A stretch of DNA of 7,262 bases from Dehalococcoidia bacterium UBA2160 (GTDB taxonomy: Bacteria; Chloroflexota; Dehalococcoidia; Lucifugimonadales; UBA1123), in NCBI GenBank assembly GCA_002328865.1, contig DCWO01000003.1:621-7882 (forward strand), in the 5' to 3' direction. This document shows, in pieces, positions 5,722-7,262 of this stretch (within the stretch, counting starts at the first letter, position 1; every line of letters begins with the position of its first letter). The notes below the pieces were generated by a model. The model was not told the origin of the DNA and made no database searches. It saw only the letters and a list, made by a program, of their open reading frames with translations. The position numbers and the translations under genes are program-made.

Positions 5722-6873
5722 TTACCGCGACTGCGGAGCTTCGATTGCAGCAATCAAGTCACTGGCGAAGTAAAGCCGCGGCCAAGAATTGGTGTCATAC
5801 GTTAGTATCCCAGCATCGACGAGTCTATCCAGCACGCCTCTAGCCCCCGCGGTGGATACTTCCAGCAACCTGGTTGCGAGCGAGACCGTCATGATCGGGC
5901 TGTCGAACAGTCCGTCAAGCAACCGGAAACCGTTGCCGGTGTCGCGCCGTTCCTGCAACAGTTGCCGATATTGGTCGTGCAGAGTGCGCACGGTCCGCGC
6001 TCGGTTCAGTGCATCTCGAGCTTGCTCCGCGACACCTTCGAGGAAGTACAAGAGCCAGGCCTCCCAATCACCAGTGAGGCTGACTCGGAACAACTCGTCG
6101 TAGTAACGTTGGCGAGCCCGCTCGAAGTACGCGCTAAGATACAAGAGAGGCGTTGGCAGGATTCTTTTCTCACACAGGAACAAGCCTATCAATAATCTCC
6201 CTATGCGTCCGTTGCCGTCAAGATACGGGTGGATTGCTTCGATCTGATAGTGCATCAGCGCGCATTGAATCAAAGGTGGCAACTGGGAACTGTTGTTCAC
6301 GAACAATTCCCAGTCAAACAGCAGATCCCTCAAGAGATTCGAAGGAGGTGGGATGTAACGTGCATCTTCAATGGGCGTCCCGGCAGATCCGGTCCAAACT
6401 TGGGTTGTCCTAAGTTCGCCTGGACGCCTGTCGCCACCGCGAACATCTTCTAATAAAATTGCATGAACTTCATTCAGCAGCCTGACGGATATCGGGAGTT
6501 GGTTGACTCGATCGAGGCCGTACTCAAGCGCCCGGACGTAGTTGACAACTTCTGCAACGTCACCTGGCCGGAGACGGCTTGGATCCTGTTTGCCAGTCGC
6601 TTCGTACTGGAAAACATCCGACAGGGAGGCTTCAGTTCCTTCAATGCGGGATGACAACACTGCCTCTCGTCGGAGAAACGGTGCAATCAATAGACGTGGG
6701 TTTTGGATTGTCTCGCCCACACCGGCAAGACGGCCGACGGCATCCGTTGCATCGACCAGTTGGCGGACGAGGTCAAGGCCCAGGTCGATTTGGCGAGGCA
6801 AAGCGTCTGGGACGAACGCCTGTTGTCCGTTGATCGTGGGCACGAGGCTGCCACAAGGACTGTCAGCGATCAC
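5722..6873 (-). CDS. Fic/DOC-family protein adenylyltransferase with N-terminal inhibitory motif
   Basis: The predicted 383-residue cytosolic protein is of class II Fic type. An N-terminal Fic_N region (LPRQIDLGLDLVRQLVDA, about 25-42) leads to the inhibitory motif SSRIEG at 74-79, of the form (S/T)xxxE(G/N), whose Glu blocks ATP in resting enzymes. The catalytic loop HPYLDGNGRIGR (about 215-226) is complete, with His215, Asp219 and the final Arg226, so AMP transfer from ATP to hydroxyl side chains of target proteins is expected. The substrate-binding flap is around GTPIEDARYIPPP (165-177). The last 70 residues resemble a winged helix (MTVSLATRLLEVS, then ARGVLDRLVDAGIL). I prefer GTG at 6873, with GGAG six bases upstream; the longer TTG start at 6903 lacks such a signal. 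It stands alone, with no antitoxin gene beside it, as expected when the inhibitory helix is built in. GC near 50% suggests transfer. Confidence 0.92.
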   Translation of the reverse strand: MIADSPCGSLVPTINGQQAFVPDALPRQIDLGLDLVRQLVDATDAVGRLAGVGETIQNPRLLIAPFLRREAVLSSRIEGTEASLSDVFQYEATGKQDPSRLRPGDVAEVVNYVRALEYGLDRVNQLPISVRLLNEVHAILLEDVRGGDRRPGELRTTQVWTGSAGTPIEDARYIPPPSNLLRDLLFDWELFVNNSSQLPPLIQCALMHYQIEAIHPYLDGNGRIGRLLIGLFLCEKRILPTPLLYLSAYFERARQRYYDELFRVSLTGDWEAWLLYFLEGVAEQARDALNRARTVRTLHDQYRQLLQERRDTGNGFRLLDGLFDSPIMTVSLATRLLEVSTAGARGVLDRLVDAGILTYDTNSWPRLYFASDLIAAIEAPQSR

Positions 6874-6879
6874 GTTGCG

Positions 6880-6883
6880 CTCC
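6880..6883 (-). promoter_or_regulatory. Ribosome binding site favouring the GTG start of the Fic gene
   Basis: The minus strand reads GGAG, six bases (CGCAAC), then GTG at 6873. The alternative TTG at 6903 is preceded by an A/T-rich stretch without any purine-rich match, so the shorter protein is preferred. Confidence 0.5.
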
Positions 6884-6913
6884 AATTGAAAACCCGATTG
6901 CAAATGTGAAGCT

Positions 6914-6945
6914 ATTTGATACTTATGAGGCGAATAGTATCAAAT
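6914..6945. repeat. Perfect 9-bp inverted repeat upstream of the Fic gene, likely operator
   Basis: ATTTGATAC (6914-6922) and GTATCAAAT (6937-6945) are exact reverse complements, separated by 14 bases. The repeat spans the proposed -10 and transcription start of the Fic gene, a classical repressor position. Two shorter copies of the half site lie upstream: GTATCAAT at 6968-6975 and ATTGATAC at 7235-7242. The winged-helix-like end of the Fic protein makes autoregulation thinkable. A hairpin in the leader is the other reading, but the arms have only three G/C pairs each and no T-tract follows. Confidence 0.5.
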
Positions 6946-6962
6946 GAGCCAGTCAACTGCAA
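6934..6962 (-). promoter_or_regulatory. Candidate promoter of the Fic gene
   Basis: On the minus strand TTGCAG (6962-6957), a 17-base spacer and TACTAT (6939-6934) match the TTGnnn and TAnnnT pattern. The predicted start is near 6927, giving a leader of about 54 bases to GTG 6873. A TTGACT (6956-6951) overlaps the spacer but has no -10 at the right distance. The distal arm of the inverted repeat overlaps the -10. Confidence 0.4.
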
Positions 6963-7262
6963 GGCGAGTATCAATATGCAGCATCTTGAGAACAATCGGA
7001 CTGGTAACCCAACATGCTGTGGGTGAGGTGGAGCGCCCCTGTCATATTAGGCTGATAGAGCAGCACCATAGATTCACGAAAGCATCGCAATAGCTGGTTT
7101 CACGCCTCACCGCGATTTCCGGTTCCATTGGTTCTCGCCGTCATGCGTGTTCGCCAGGGAGATTGCGGCGGCGGCGGGCGCGGACGACGAGGCGGACGGG
7201 GATGCTGGCGTTGCTCAACGCCCCCAACGCTCCAATTGATACTCTAGTGTCCTGTCTCTGAA
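6946..7262. other. Upstream non-coding region, with a possible truncated minus-strand frame at the edge
   Basis: From 6946 to about 7140 I see no gene. From the edge to a TGA at 7141-7143 one minus-strand frame stays open for 39 codons and would encode an Arg-rich C-terminus (ALSNASIPVRLVVRARRRR, then NLPGEHA). It is high in GC and could be the tail of a gene cut by the window, but the tract's bias alone can keep a frame open. The plus strand holds a perfect palindrome, GGCGTTG-CT-CAACGCC (7207-7222), and ends with TAGTGTCCTGTCTCTGAA, which has the look of an insertion-sequence end but cannot be confirmed here. Confidence 0.3.

Noticed and set aside
2812..5843. Long plus-strand frames opposite the CoA-transferases (for example 2812-3714, 3751-4281 and 4899-5843)
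   Set aside because: These are mirror frames created by the third-position GC bias of the minus-strand genes. They start inside or across gene borders and lack ribosome binding sites or recognisable domains.
5722..6873. Fic protein as the toxin of a two-gene toxin-antitoxin pair
   Set aside because: No small antitoxin frame is adjacent on either side, and the inhibitory SSRIEG motif is inside the protein, as in class II Fic enzymes.
6874..6903. TTG at 6903 as start of the Fic protein
   Set aside because: No ribosome binding site and a rare start codon. GTG 6873 has GGAG six bases upstream. The ten extra residues are not needed for the Fic fold.
1..7262. CRISPR array, tRNA, rRNA, integrase or transposase
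   Set aside because: I found no regularly spaced repeats, no cloverleaf-like segment with a TPsiC-type arm, and no protein frame resembling a recombinase or transposase.

Overview
The window (7,262 bp) looks like chromosomal DNA of a high-GC bacterium, most likely an actinobacterium. I infer this from codon use biased to G/C at third positions in the metabolic genes and from the kind of acyl-CoA genes present (an SCP-x/Ltp-like thiolase and paired family III CoA-transferases). No rRNA or tRNA is visible, so the taxonomic call is only a suggestion. Every convincing gene reads on the minus strand, so the text below runs from high to low coordinates.

Right part (about 7262 to 5722): a 359-bp non-coding region precedes a Fic/DOC-family protein adenylyltransferase gene. 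The gene has an N-terminal inhibitory motif, a complete catalytic motif and a C-terminal winged-helix-like part. A perfect 9-bp inverted repeat overlaps its proposed promoter and may be an operator. Middle part (5664 to 2979): a compact two-gene operon of CaiB/BaiF (family III) CoA-transferases. It has a good sigma-70-like promoter, an ATGA start-stop overlap and a hairpin/T-tract terminator. The downstream protein keeps the catalytic Asp; the upstream one has Glu there, which suggests a heteromeric enzyme with one catalytic subunit.

Left part (2978 to 1): a stretch of about 410 bp with only a doubtful orphan reading frame is followed by a lower-GC signalling module. This is a GHKL ATPase with an apparent STAS-like N-terminal domain and, in the same reading frame, a DUF4325-type STAS-like domain. 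A single TAA codon separates them, and it falls before what looks like the last strand of the ATPase fold. The frame may therefore be a fused protein broken by a nonsense mutation, or two genes. The window ends inside a high-GC thiolase-like gene that lacks the usual nucleophilic Cys and resembles SCP-x/Ltp aldolase-type proteins of steroid and aromatic side-chain degradation.

The thiolase and the CoA-transferases plausibly belong to one acyl-CoA catabolic locus: activation by CoA transfer, then chain cleavage. The Fic gene and the ATPase/STAS module have clearly lower GC (roughly 47-50% in sampled lines, against about 65% in the CoA-transferases) and look like accessory insertions between metabolic genes. 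I see no transposase, integrase, CRISPR array or recognised defence operon.
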